Part shown: positions 26,404 to 36,214 of the stretch, one piece after another | Layout of the letters: each line of letters starts with the position of its first letter | How positions within the stretch are numbered: the stretch's first letter is position 1 | Assembly: GCA_014338405.1 (NCBI GenBank) | Contig: JTDE01000110.1 | Location: 65,924-129,923 of the forward strand | Reading direction: 5' to 3' | Source of the DNA: Paragonimus skrjabini miyazakii | Lineage: Eukaryota > Platyhelminthes > Trematoda > Plagiorchiida > Troglotrematidae | Length of the DNA: 64,000 nt | Program-made: the position numbers and the translations under genes | Notes under the pieces: generated by a model | Told to the model about the DNA's origin: nothing | The model's database searches: none | Seen by the model: the letters and a program-made list of their open reading frames with translations, nothing else

Positions 26404-26407
26404 TCGC
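26371..26407 (+). ncRNA. Complete minimal type I hammerhead ribozyme in the inverted PLE arm
   Basis: Plus strand: stem I GCGA (26371-26374) pairs fully with TCGC (26404-26407). Core CTGATGA is at 26375-26381 and GAAA at 26390-26393. Stem II GAGTAAAC (26382-26389) is weak, with one sure G-C pair. Stem III is the palindrome ATGTTAACAT (26393-26402). The predicted cut follows A at 26403 (a UA site). The minimal loops and self-complementary stem III fit the PLE-type hammerheads described by others, which probably work best as dimers. Antisense to the PLE coding strand. Confidence 0.88.
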
Positions 26408-26439
26408 AACATATGTTTTCCTTCTGCGCTGGTGGATAT

Positions 26440-26860
26440 AGTACTCATATGGCTGGTAGTCACAGTCGGAAACGTTATTTGCTTTGGCATAGTAATTAAA
26501 ACCTACCATAGTCTAAAGCACATTGTTATAACCACATCAAATCGTTAGCCAGAATTCACTCTCAATATGAGGCATCGAACATCTAAATTAAACCACGCAT
26601 ATGGACTGTCTCGTAAATTGCATCACAGATTTGGCAACATGAGTGACACCGTCTTCAGTGATCATATGATGAACTACATGGAAAATATTTGGCGTGGTCC
26701 AGTAAAGTTTATGCGAACGTTAGCATAACTAATGACAACATTGAAGGCTATAAAGTATTCAACCAACTCTACAGATTACACAATCGTCCATAAGTACACA
26801 GATTTATAGGTTGTAAAAGAATGGAGAAAAGATGTTTGCATATTCGTTCCTATATCTGCG
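26440..26860. repeat. Composite repeat, right part (blocks Y and Z)
   Basis: Reverse-complement match to 41840-42400. Block Y (26432-26490) shares GTGGATATAGTACTCAT and GGTAGTCACAG; its TGGCWGGTAGTC word is reminiscent of a Pol III A box. Block Z (26575-26810) shares CTCGTAAA, GGCAACATGAGTGACACCGT and GATCATATGATGAACTAC at roughly 95% identity. The 42 kb copy has an extra segment of about 210 bp between Y and Z. Together with 24875-25223 this is one repeat into which the PLE jumped. Confidence 0.8.
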
Positions 26861-27129
26861 GTGGTGGGTAAAACATTGTGTTGGACAGTTCACTTGTGTG
26901 AAGAAAAAGTGAATGGAACTAAATAAAAGACAAATTCAATGAAGATGCTGACTGCAATCATTTCAACAACAAACATTGAAACAAGATTCTCTCACATATG
27001 TTCATCGAAGTACCTGTGGGGCTGAGCTAGTACAACACCAATGAAAATTGTAGTGCCGGTTGTTGCTCACGTGGATGCTGACTGGGTAATGTTTCAAAAC
27101 TCTCAGTCAATTCGGCTGTGATCACAGAG

Positions 27130-28900
27130 TCACTGAACGCGCACTAATGTAAACAGATCATGACTGTGAAGCAGTTCTATCTGGAAAGCAACTTACTTAT
27201 TCCATTAAGCAATTTCACAGAGTGACCATTTAAGCGCTCACTCTCATTTGGGACGAGGAGATGTGTCGATAAATGAGCCGGGCTGTGCAGTCTATTCTAC
27301 GGAACAATTACGTTTACCTTGAGTCGTTTGTAATTCACTGAGAGTGACCTAATTCTGCCAGTCTTTCTGAGCAGATGGTTTCCCCGAGCCCCATAATTTT
27401 TCTAATGACTTGTCTCTGAACAACTTCAATAAGTCCCATATTCATCCTAAGATAACGGCGATAAGCCTGCACGTTCGTCTACATGTGTGGAACTATTGTG
27501 TAGGCGAACATACTAAGAAACAATTCAGCCTGGACGGCCCCACAAATCCTTGTCTGAAGGTTAAGTATCATTTGCGCCTTTTTAACCATGACTAGACAAT
27601 TTGTAGACAAACTTAAACTGTCTGTCGCTATAGTCCCTAGATCTCGTTCGCACGCTGAAACCAGTAGCTGTGTGTTGTCAACAGAATAGTGAACACGGTT
27701 TTGATGGCGAACGTGCACGCGTGCAAGCCTGTTGACAGAGGACGATGAGTTATTTTCTATGGATCACTGATGTAGGCAGTTCAAATCGTTTTGTAATGTC
27801 ATTACATCCTCTGGGCACTCCGGAATTCGTGCTATTGGGATAGAGCAAAATCGGTGAGTTGACTGTGTTAGTTAGTTCAAGACCGAAGAGAATGAATGGC
27901 ATGGGTCCTAAGATTGATTCACTTGGTACCTCTCTGTTGGCGGGGAACTATTCTGGCAGCTGACTATTCACCTTGACGTTTAGTCTGCGTTCAGTCAGAT
28001 AATCCTCAAGCCACGTGAGTGAGTACGCATGGGACCATAACTATTGAGTTTCCACAGCAAGATGGAATGATCAACCCTATCTGTGTCTTTGGAAAAGTCA
28101 ACTTGGAAGCCATTTATGGCCAGTCTCGCTTTTACATCCTTCGTTTAAACATCACGAGCAATCAAAAAATTCGTTGCGCATGACTATAATTTTTGAAAAC
28201 CATATTGCTCCTCCTTGACGATTCCATGATTTTCCATCTTTTCCCGAAGGGATTCATTTAGTTATCTTCCCATTAATTTAAAGACCACTGAACGCAACGC
28301 CATTGGGTGACATTTTGCTGGATCATCTCTGAATCCGTCTTTGAAGATGGGTTCGGTTGCGAATCGCTTCTAGGCATTCCGTTGACGACCAGCGAACAAG
28401 GAGCGATTGAAAAGTACCGTAAGGGTTTTTGGTGATTCCGTGGTATAAGTTTTCTGAACGACATGGGATATCAGATCTGGACCGGGTGATCGGTGTTAGT
28501 ATTTTTTTAAGTTTATTTTTGATCGTGACTGAAATTTGAGGCAATTCAGTTAAATTAGCGCCTATTCACTTGAAAGTCGTTCGTGATTTGCAATTATGTA
28601 TTTTTATGTACTCTTTACCCAGAATGTTGGTCGCTTGTGCATCTGTTTTGATATATTCACCAGAATTCTGCAGTTGCGAAATGTCAACCTCACTCCTGCA
28701 TAGGATCCATCTTCAGCATTTAATTAAGACCGTCTCAATAGCAAAATCGATCTCCTCAGTTAGTAGCCGCAGTGTGTTTGCACCATATGATATACTTAAC
28801 AAATCGCAGTTTACTCTAGTTGCTGCCTGTTCTAGACTGAGCGTTTCAATTTACTCAGACGCTTGGTTCCACTCCATTAACATCCTCGCTTTCTACTAGG
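27130..28900 (-). pseudogene. CR1 reverse transcriptase remains
   Basis: Minus-strand pieces in shifting frames: a linker ending in IPCRSENLYHG, then HLQRRIQR and SPNGVAFSGL for the upstream RT blocks, FQVDFSKDTDRVDHSILLWK (motif A; family DFxKAFDxVxHxxLLxKL), YLTERRLNVKVN, a degraded QGSxLGP motif B read as SILGPMPFIL, and the C-terminal frame 27718-27479 with ERDLGTIATDSLSLS. The final segment includes RLNGHSVKLLNGISKLLSR, as in the RGHxxKL end of CR1 proteins. The YADD block is not evident. Many stops; no function. Confidence 0.83.
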
Positions 28901-28972
28901 TTGAGGACACTACTTGAACATAGTTGTTGACGACATCGGATATTTCTTCAACCATGAGCCGCCAGTGATCAT

Positions 28973-29696
28973 TTAGGGGGATCGTAGTGAAGGTTCCGGG
29001 TCACTCAATCTCATCAAGCTGTGCTCTGCGAAATTTGCATTGTGACAAGCATTTATACTCGTAATTTGCGCAAAATGTTGTTTGGTTCTTCGTAGGCAAG
29101 TGAATTCAATTGTCTCCTGATCACCACGACCAAATGGGGCATTGATATTTAGATTGTTCAATATATCAACCTCGTTGGTAAGAATATGATGAAGATAAAA
29201 TGACACGGCCAACCTGCCACCTCGTGTGGTTCTGGACGCACTGACGCAGTCCAGCCTTCATTACTACCTCGAAGGAATTCCTAGCAAAGGAAGTCGTTGA
29301 AGTATTGAATAAATGGTCGGTGAAATCCAGCTCCGGTTGATTAAAATCTCTCATTATTACTGTCGGAGCATAACTTACGGATACTGCTGTGTACAGAACA
29401 TTGTACAAGGTCGTGACATGAATGTGCGGAGAAGGCGATCTGCAGCTCACACCAATCAAACAAACGAAGTGTTGAGTGACCTCGACCACTTGCCGGACTG
29501 AATCTGGAAGATCCAGTAACACCCCGTCACGAATATTTGATATCAACAGATGCGATCCCAAATAAAGAGCCATACCACCTCCTTCACCGATTTTCCTATC
29601 CTTTCGAAATGTTGTCATACCACGGATGGACAATTCGTTGTCTCTCACTTCTTCCATGCACCAGGTCTCCATGATGCCTGCTACAATTGGGTCCAA
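28973..29696 (-). pseudogene. CR1 apurinic-type endonuclease domain (two frames)
   Basis: Frame 29696-29166 (176 codons) has the endonuclease layout: METWCMEEVRDNEL (the catalytic Glu in ETW), then GEGGGMALYL, and VIMRDFNQPELDF, the GDFNxPxxDW block with Gly changed to Arg. A frameshift around 29200 passes coding to the frame 29212-28973, which has YLHHILTNEVDILNNL and APFGRGDQETIEF. These match LDLVLTN and PLGKSDHxxLEF, with Ser replaced by Gly in the SDH motif. Its function would be target-site nicking. The frameshift and substitutions make it inactive. Confidence 0.87.
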
Positions 29697-29969
29697 AAGG
29701 AAACAGCGGTAACGAAACCCGTTCAGTGTATTAGAGAGTGAAGCCGCGTTGGTGAAAGAACGATATTAGAAGGCAGTTTCATTACTTACAATATGCGAAG
29801 CAGATGAACTTATATAAGGAGGTTCATGGAGTGAGAAGGGCTAAGTCAGTGTTTTCTGTTGTACTCTCAGGCCGCTATCTCCTATTGGAATTGTGACGAA
29901 TAGGGGTTTTTCAAACTCCCAGAATGTCTTCAAGTATACATCCAAGACTTTCAAGATGCGTACTTCCAC

Positions 29970-32900
29970 GATTAACACAGAGACTGGGCTTCACAGTAAT
30001 ATTTTTTCTCCTTGTTACACTCAGTGTACTTGATTGCTTTGTAAATCACTTGGGCGCAGAAGGCAATAGGGCAAATTGATTTATTTCAAGGTCAATTGAA
30101 CAACGACTTATAACTGACGATATTCAAAGCAGTGATTTGATTAGTAATGGCCTTATGTTCATTCTTTTTAGAACGTGATGTTAAATAACAAAATGATTCA
30201 ATTAAAAATATATTTGAACTTACTTTGCTGAGGAAATAAAGGAGACTGACATCATTGACTGAGATTACCTGTCACGAAAAATCCACCAAGACCGGATTAT
30301 AAGAACTCATGCAGTGACAATAAACCCCTAGTATAGAAAACCGCATATCCTGAAATAAATTGAAGAAACTCCAGTTAATGCCATTTGTTTTCGCATTTCG
30401 TAATCGAATATAGGATTTCATTCAAAGTTTATCAAAAATTTTCAAACCAGAAAAGATTGTTTGCGACTTATTGGCTTTTTCAAAATTTCACATCGCAAAT
30501 GTTTGAAGAAAATAAGCAACTTACAATTAGAGTTCAAGTAAAAACTCTAATAACGTTTGAATATCCCTGAACATGTATACACAACACTTTCGTTATGCCC
30601 AATACGTAACTAATACTGCAACGGTCGACATGACTAGGTCATGTGGATCAACTGTTGGCCCTGATGTAACTGTTGGCTTTGATAAGTGTGTAACTTAGCG
30701 ATGCTCACTAAAACAATTAATACTGGAACTCAATAGTTCTGTTTGAAAGAATTTAGCTAAACTCGTTAATGCTGTCCAATTTTTATAGATATAGAAAGGC
30801 ATCAGCATAACAGTTGATCTCAATTCGGTAGCGTGGGGGTACGAGAAACGCCCCGTCCTTTTGTAATGACTATCACTTATTCAAAAGTTCAAGAAGAAAA
30901 ATTCTCATTCCAGGTTTTGAGATTTCGTGAGGTATCACAGCTGGAGTTAATCATATTGCACGATTCTAATTAGTTGTATATCAGAGTGAAATGTAAAAAA
31001 CCAGGGTATTATTCCCAATATCATTCTATCACCTACTTTCTCCGATGTGCGTTTATTTTAAGTGGGCGAAAGGTGAGTATTTGTGTCTGGTTAAACCAAC
31101 ACATAAATTATGGTGTACACCTTTTTAACTCCACAGTATTTACTGCATGGCAATTCATACAAAACTTATAAAAGCATCATCTACTAGTCGGTTAAACATT
31201 AAGCTCTTAAACTGTGTCCAGATTATCTTCTTTCAAGTTTCTTAAAAATGTCTGCAAAAATTCAAAATTGTCGCATATAACGACTGTTGCATAGTTCACA
31301 CAAACGGTACCGAATGTGTTATAGCATATTTCCATAACAACTTCAGGTAGCAGTTTCTTCTTAACCGAGATTTGGGCAAGCTTTAGAATAGTTTCCTTGA
31401 AATTAGGTTCATAAGAGTGACACATTACCTACTACTAATAATCTTAGCTGTTTATAAAAAGAAAATGGCTACAACTGTGAGGATGTTTGCATACTTCTAG
31501 TTGGAAACTTTCATATTTTGTGACATTTCATGGTCACACTCGACCAACTTTATACTGTTCTGTAAAAACTGTAGAGTGAGAGCCTCTATATGTAATCGCG
31601 CATGCGCACATTGTTTTATCGGCTAATGAACAGTGTAACTGTTGATGTCATACAAGTTTTTTGATGAATAGGAGAGATTATCTTCACTCACTAATTTATC
31701 ACTTCGCTTTGTAAGAAACAATTACATAATTTTATCATAGTTTCATCACTTTCGTGTAGTTGTGCCCGCATCTTGTATTTAAAACGGTGACTACTCAGTT
31801 GATATATATGGCTAAATAACCAAAAGTTCAGGGCCATACACAGAAACACTAAAGTTGACCAGAGTTTAGTCAGCTCAAACCAACAGCATTTTCTTATAAA
31901 TCTCGAGAGGTGAATTTAAACTTTCTGCGTAATAGCACCTTTAACAGACGAGTTATGTGAACGTGATACTGAGGATAATGTTTTAATTTCTAGTCAGAAT
32001 CAGTGGCAATTAATCTGGCTAATGATCAAGCTGCGTAGTTAACTCAAGATTAAGCAGGGTAGTGTATAGAACGATCATAAGTGGGAATAAAATATAGTCG
32101 AATTAACTGTGAGGAAGTGGATGTTAGCATCCGAACTGAGTTACAGATACTGACAAATATATAGAGAAGCCTAGTCCAAAAGGGTTTCATGCCAGAAAGG
32201 GTTGTTACTGAAATTTACCCCATACACCGAGTTGGAAAGAGAAACCGCTCCGGAGTTTCTGCTACCGTGTAATAGGTGCTTAAAAATGTTTAACACGAAG
32301 CACAGAATCTTTCCTCAACAAAATCAAGAAAGGAAGAGTGGTAATTCTTTACAGTTTCATATCATTTGAATTACAGAAAAAGATGGACAATTAATAGAAG
32401 TTTGCATATACTGTTTGCCTTTAATGAGTAGAAAAATGAAGTCGATAAACATGTAGGTCTCGGACAAAGTTCTATAGATCAGATCTGAAAAACAGAAAAT
32501 AGGTGACCATGTGTGATGTCTGTTTTGTTCACTACTGTGCTATTCTGATGTATACATTGGTATTTTTAACGTAAAAGTAAATGAGTGGATGCTATCAGAA
32601 ATAGGTGTAGATGCCAAATAAAGTTGGAACAGAGTAGCCGATCGATGCAATATACGTTGACAAAATGGGTGCATATGTGAGATCCATTACAACCTGCAAC
32701 AACCATCACAACGATGCGATCTCAAGAAACTTTTCGTCAAATCCACCGTAGAACCCTGTTAATCCATTTTTATGTCTACACATCAGTACGAAGTTACTGT
32801 TTCTTTAACGCGAGATTCCTTGTTATCACGTACAGAACAATTATTCTGCTTAAATAAAAGCAGTAAAAACTTGTGCCTCGTTTGAATAAAATCGATAGTG

Positions 32901-34430
32901 AAAGTGTTTTGCACAGAAATGGTTTAAATGTCACTTAAGCGAATGTTTTTCACTGAAACAGTACGACGTATCGCTGTCAATTCTCTGTACCATTTCGGCC
33001 AGTGAATGAGAAGCCGTTTCAACGGAGATACGTAGTAGTTTGGAAATCGAGCTCTTTCAAAACAATCCACATTTTGAGCATCAAAATGTGCAACTTAGCA
33101 TTTTTGCATGCTTGGAGTTTCAACAATCTCATCTATATGTTGTGTGGTTAAGGTAAAAACTGCAAGTCAACCAGTTCAACGTCTCAATTCCATAAGAAAT
33201 ATTCGAACCCTCATGGTAAATTGCGTGTGAACTGGGATGTCGTCTTCTTGGATAATTACGAGTCATCGTTACATTGAAGAAGCGAAATGACCCGAGGAAG
33301 TGAACTATGAATACAATTTTCTAGCCTTCAATATCGTTGTTTGGGAGGAATCGAATACACGGCTGACGAAGTTGGTAGCTGGATAGGTCTCTTATAATGA
33401 CTGAAGCCAGGGAACACTTGCGCACAAATATCACCACAAATGTTTTCCATTGCACTATTTATGGAGCCATCCACACATCCTGTAAGCAATGGGAACCCAG
33501 AATACTGACACCAGGAAATATGAGTGAAGGTGTTTATGGTGTGGTAAGGCTTGACTTGTTGGTCGATTGTTCCATTGGTCGGACGAAATGCGAGACATTT
33601 TTCACTAGAACAATCTCAGCTTGGTGAACAAAAATTTCAGGAACACATAACGAAAGAAGGCAGGGGGTAAGATGTAATCCACGGAAGGAGTTCAATTATA
33701 GTAGTAAATACCAGTACATTTCCAGTGATGATATCAAATAATCAAGAAGACCAGGACTTCACCCAAGAAAATAGCAGTCTTCGCCATAAATTACATCGCA
33801 ATCTTGAAGAAGTGAAAAATCATCTGATCCGTCATGACTCAGAAAATGTATTCCCCAAAGAACATGCTCAGCAGTGGCGTTAATGGATCCCAGCGTGAAC
33901 TGTTCGAGAAATCCTGCCGGGGAAGTCGGTCCCCTGGATGACTTGGTGGATTCCATACGAGTCAGTGGAATGGATGGAAAACCGGGTTCAAATGTGAAGT
34001 TTCCGAGTTCCTGGAGTAGCCACGTATCTCAGCTTGTAGAGCTCTTGCCTAATTTGAGCACGCTGTTTCTGTGGCTGGTTCGAGACCAGCCAGATCCCTG
34101 ATTTTTCACAACTAGGTCTCATCTAAATTCGTAAATCTGCCAAACTACTCATTAGTAATACAAATAATAAGGGTCGTTGGTTTACAATATCCAATTGATA
34201 CAGGATGCAATGTTTTAACATGGTGTCTAACGTCCTTCCAGAATCAATTTACCGCTACCAACGGATCCGATAACTTCCTCGCTCTCCACTGGTCTGAATT
34301 CAATTATAAGCATTCGACCTCTAGAGTGACTTTGTAAAGATCTCACTTCTCCAAGCAGCATACATTTATCCTACCTTCATGCAAGATTATCAGTTCTACC
34401 TGAAGGGTTAACTTTAATAATGTTCCGGTG
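29970..34430. other. Long AT-rich stretch without a recognised gene
   Basis: No retroelement motif recognised. The 33.2-34.1 kb part is less AT-rich and has overlapping open frames on both strands (33397-33627 plus, 33956-33759 minus, 33874-34101 plus) that resemble nothing I know; it may be another old repeat. One candidate exon lies at 31425-31207. Confidence 0.4.
31207..31425 (-). CDS. Candidate terminal exon or open frame, unknown protein
   Basis: A 72-codon minus-strand frame ending in TAA. The peptide has balanced, protein-like composition (KETILKLAQISVKKKLLPEV, later NFEFLQTFLRNLKEDN), unusual for an AT-rich chance frame, and looks helical. A strong pyrimidine tract with AG lies 5' (about 31460), but its frame is closed by stops, so an acceptor would have to be a weaker AG immediately before the frame. 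No family recognised. Confidence 0.25.
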   Translation of the reverse strand: MCHSYEPNFKETILKLAQISVKKKLLPEVVMEICYNTFGTVCVNYATVVICDNFEFLQTFLRNLKEDNLDTV

Positions 34431-34439
34431 GTGTAAGTC

Positions 34440-34880
34440 CTGACAATCAACGATTTCATGCAGATTGAACAACACCCACAATTGATCGCAGCTTTCGCAT
34501 TCCCATAGACTTTCCAGTCGGCCCCTTTCGAAAAGAAGCACTAAACTCGAGTTTCGCTTCCATTAGAGCTCGTCGATAGTAACTTTTCTTGCCACTGCCG
34601 AGTCTGGAACTCCGGGAACGCTTTCACGAGGAAACCGTGTTGACTTCAAATTAGGTACGACAGAATTATCATCGTATGTGAATGCTCAACCACTTTCGCT
34701 TGTGAGTAATGGTCAAGTTGCCCGATCGTCTCGACAGAAGACACAGTAACTGTCCTGGTAACTCCAATCGATGACCGACAGAATCTAGTGTTTCTTTTCG
34801 AAAGGGACTGACTGGAAAGTCTATGGGCATGCGACAGCTGAGATCAATCCTGGGTGGTGTTTAATCTATATGATCGACTT
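34440..34880 (-). mobile_element. Hammerhead SINE-like element, copy S1 (foldback ends)
   Basis: Terminal inverted arms at about 34455-34543 and 34790-34865 share CCCATAGACTTTCCAGTC and CCCTTTCGAAAAGAA when one is reversed. The internal part aligns with copy S3 (47985-48420): TGTGAATGCTCAACCACTTTC, GAGTAATGGTCAAGTTG and TAACTCCA correspond. The hammerhead strand is minus. The B box region (34605-34620) is decayed. Architecture matches the Sm-alpha type of schistosome SINE-like repeat. Confidence 0.8.
34538..34583 (-). ncRNA. Degenerate hammerhead in S1
   Basis: Same position and order as the intact copy at 35917-35873. The core reads TCGACGA instead of CTGATGA, and stem I is GTTACTA opposite TAGTGC. 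GAAA and the ACTCGAGT-like stem III survive as ACTCGAGT then T. Predicted inactive. Confidence 0.75.
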
Positions 34881-35016
34881 ATGCGTCTTAAGATGGAAGT
34901 GAAGTTACTGTGAAGCATAATTCAGTTCGTTAAACACCTGATGTAGATCAGGTACATGCTTCCTCCAACAACCATTTCCCGTTTAGAAGAGATCCATGTG
35001 TGAAAAACCGGGACTT

Positions 35017-35055
35017 CGGCTGGATTGGAACCAACGACAGAAACAACACGCGGCA
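35017..35055. repeat. tRNA-like short repeat, copy 1
   Basis: CGGCTGGATTGGAACCAACG followed by ACAGAAACAACACG recurs at 47751-47785. On the minus strand GGTTCCAATCC is one base from a Pol III B box. No cloverleaf is supported. Confidence 0.6.
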
Positions 35056-35872
35056 AATTTCCCGTTTACTGAAACTGCACCCCACATTCAACGCTTACGC
35101 CAGTGTTTGTTCATTCAACCCTCTCTGTTCTTTGCAATAAAACATGATTTCTAAGGTCGCGTCTGAACGTGTGATGTTGTTGATTAAACCGGATTCTACG
35201 GACTGTGCGTTCTCGTTGAATCGTTAAAAAAAGACTGCAAAAACGGCTTTGACATCCCTCCACCCCTTATTTCTCAAGAGGAATGCAGGTCATGACCTCA
35301 AATATGCTTGAATTATGTTTTTACAAACTTCTGAGATTATTTTGAAAACAGAACAAAGCAACAACCAGTTGGTTCAAAGTGAGGTTTCGTGTTATAGGAT
35401 TGCCTACAACTGAACTGTTGTCCAATCTACTGTTGGTTAATTTTTTTATTCCAGAAGAATGAATTTAAGAACTTTAAAAACACAATAGGGAGAGAAAACT
35501 ACTCAAAGAAAAGTTACTGGAGGTTAACTGGTAGTGACATTGCTTCTACTAAACTACTATATTTAAATTTATAGTGTGCACTTAGTTAACACGTGGTTCG
35601 TTGTTGAATTCTGATTTACGAAACTATTTGTTATTTTGGTGTGGACTAATTAAGCTGTTTTCTGTTTACATTCTTATCTTAGGAACTCAGAACAATTTTA
35701 TAAACATCGTTTCGCTTTTGATCTCTTTTCGATGTGATTTAGTCTTGTGGATTGTGTAGAATCAGTAGTGAAGATTCGGGGGTTTAGGTCATTTCAAAAT
35801 TGAACACCATTCACACTCGATCGCGGCCTTTGCATTCAGATAAACCTTTCGGCTAGCCCACTGCGAAAGGAG

Positions 35873-35917
35873 GCACTAGACTCGAGTTTCGCTCTTATTA
35901 GAGCTCATCAGTAGTGC
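35873..35917 (-). ncRNA. Intact type I hammerhead ribozyme (Sm-alpha-like)
   Basis: Minus strand: stem I GCACTA (35917-35912) pairs with TAGTGC (35878-35873). Core CTGATGA is at 35911-35905. Stem II is five pairs, GCTCT with AGAGC around an AATA loop (35904-35891). GAAA is at 35890-35887. Stem III is the palindrome ACTCGAGT and the cut follows C at 35879 (a UC site). All invariant core positions are present, so this copy could be catalytically competent, probably as a dimer because stem III has no proper loop. Confidence 0.92.
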
Positions 35918-36174
35918 ATATCTTTGTCCGGATCGGAGTTTGCACTCTGACCCTCGTGCTTGTGAGACTAGTGTGTGAACCATAGCGCTAGCAACCTCAC
36001 AATAGGCATTTCAAATGATCGGGTGAGCTGAACACTATTCATACAAGGTTGTGGTTGAGCGTTTGAATTTGATTATTTGGTCATGCCTATTGTGAGGTTG
36101 CTGGCATTTTGATTAACACGCTATTCTCACAAGCATGAGGGTCAGAGTGCAAACTCAGATCCGGACAAGGATAT

Positions 36175-36209
36175 GCACTACTGATGAGCTCTAATAAGAG
36201 CGAAACTCG
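36175..36209 (+). ncRNA. Truncated hammerhead in the right half of S2
   Basis: GCACTA, CTGATGA, an identical stem II and GAAA are intact at 36175-36205. Sequence homology then ends after CTCG, four bases before the cleavage nucleotide. Without the downstream stem I strand it cannot self-cleave. Confidence 0.85.
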
Positions 36210-36214
36210 GTTGT

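Larger units (their letters stand above)
25216..26439 (-). mobile_element. Penelope-like element insertion, 5'-truncated with inverted terminal repeat
   Basis: The target duplication GTGGATAT flanks the element at 25216-25223 and 26432-26439. The uninterrupted site is present at 42401-42410 (reverse strand). The element carries the end of RT and a GIY-YIG nuclease on the minus strand, a terminal repeat with a hammerhead at its 3' end (left), and an inverted copy of that repeat fused to the truncated RT (right). The arms 25221-25323 and 26301-26403 are both 103 bp and differ at two positions by my alignment, so this is the youngest insertion in the window. Last three bases of the left duplication (TAT) also belong to the arm, so the true duplication is 5-8 bp. 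It resembles the inverted-terminal-repeat, 5'-truncated form known for Penelope; the schistosome PLE named Cercyon is the likely relative, from memory only. Confidence 0.92.
26860..29960 (-). mobile_element. CR1-like non-LTR retrotransposon, longest copy (A)
   Basis: From right to left: 5' UTR-like sequence (29960-29740), endonuclease (29696-28973), RT (about 28900-27130) and 3' UTR (27130-26860). The 5' UTR aligns with 57800-57960, and the RT and 3' UTR with 58180-59700 and 40745-41840. Sequence between the copies is well conserved, so the family was active more recently than the gypsy or other LINE relics here. Individual reading frames are nevertheless broken. The schistosome element SR1 belongs to this clade; assignment to a named family needs a database. 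Confidence 0.88.
35802..36209. mobile_element. Hammerhead SINE-like element, inverted head-to-head dimer (S2)
   Basis: The left unit (35802 to about 36020) has its hammerhead on the minus strand, with the terminal arm at 35802-35872. The right unit (36080-36209) is a reverse-complement copy with the hammerhead on the plus strand. The arms 35882-36012 and 36082-36209 match closely, for example CTCTTATTAGAGCTCATCAG, GTCCGGATCKGAGTTTGCAC and CAACCTCACAATAGGCAT when one is reversed. About 65 bp of unrelated spacer lies between. The right unit stops inside the hammerhead after ACTCG. Confidence 0.85.
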
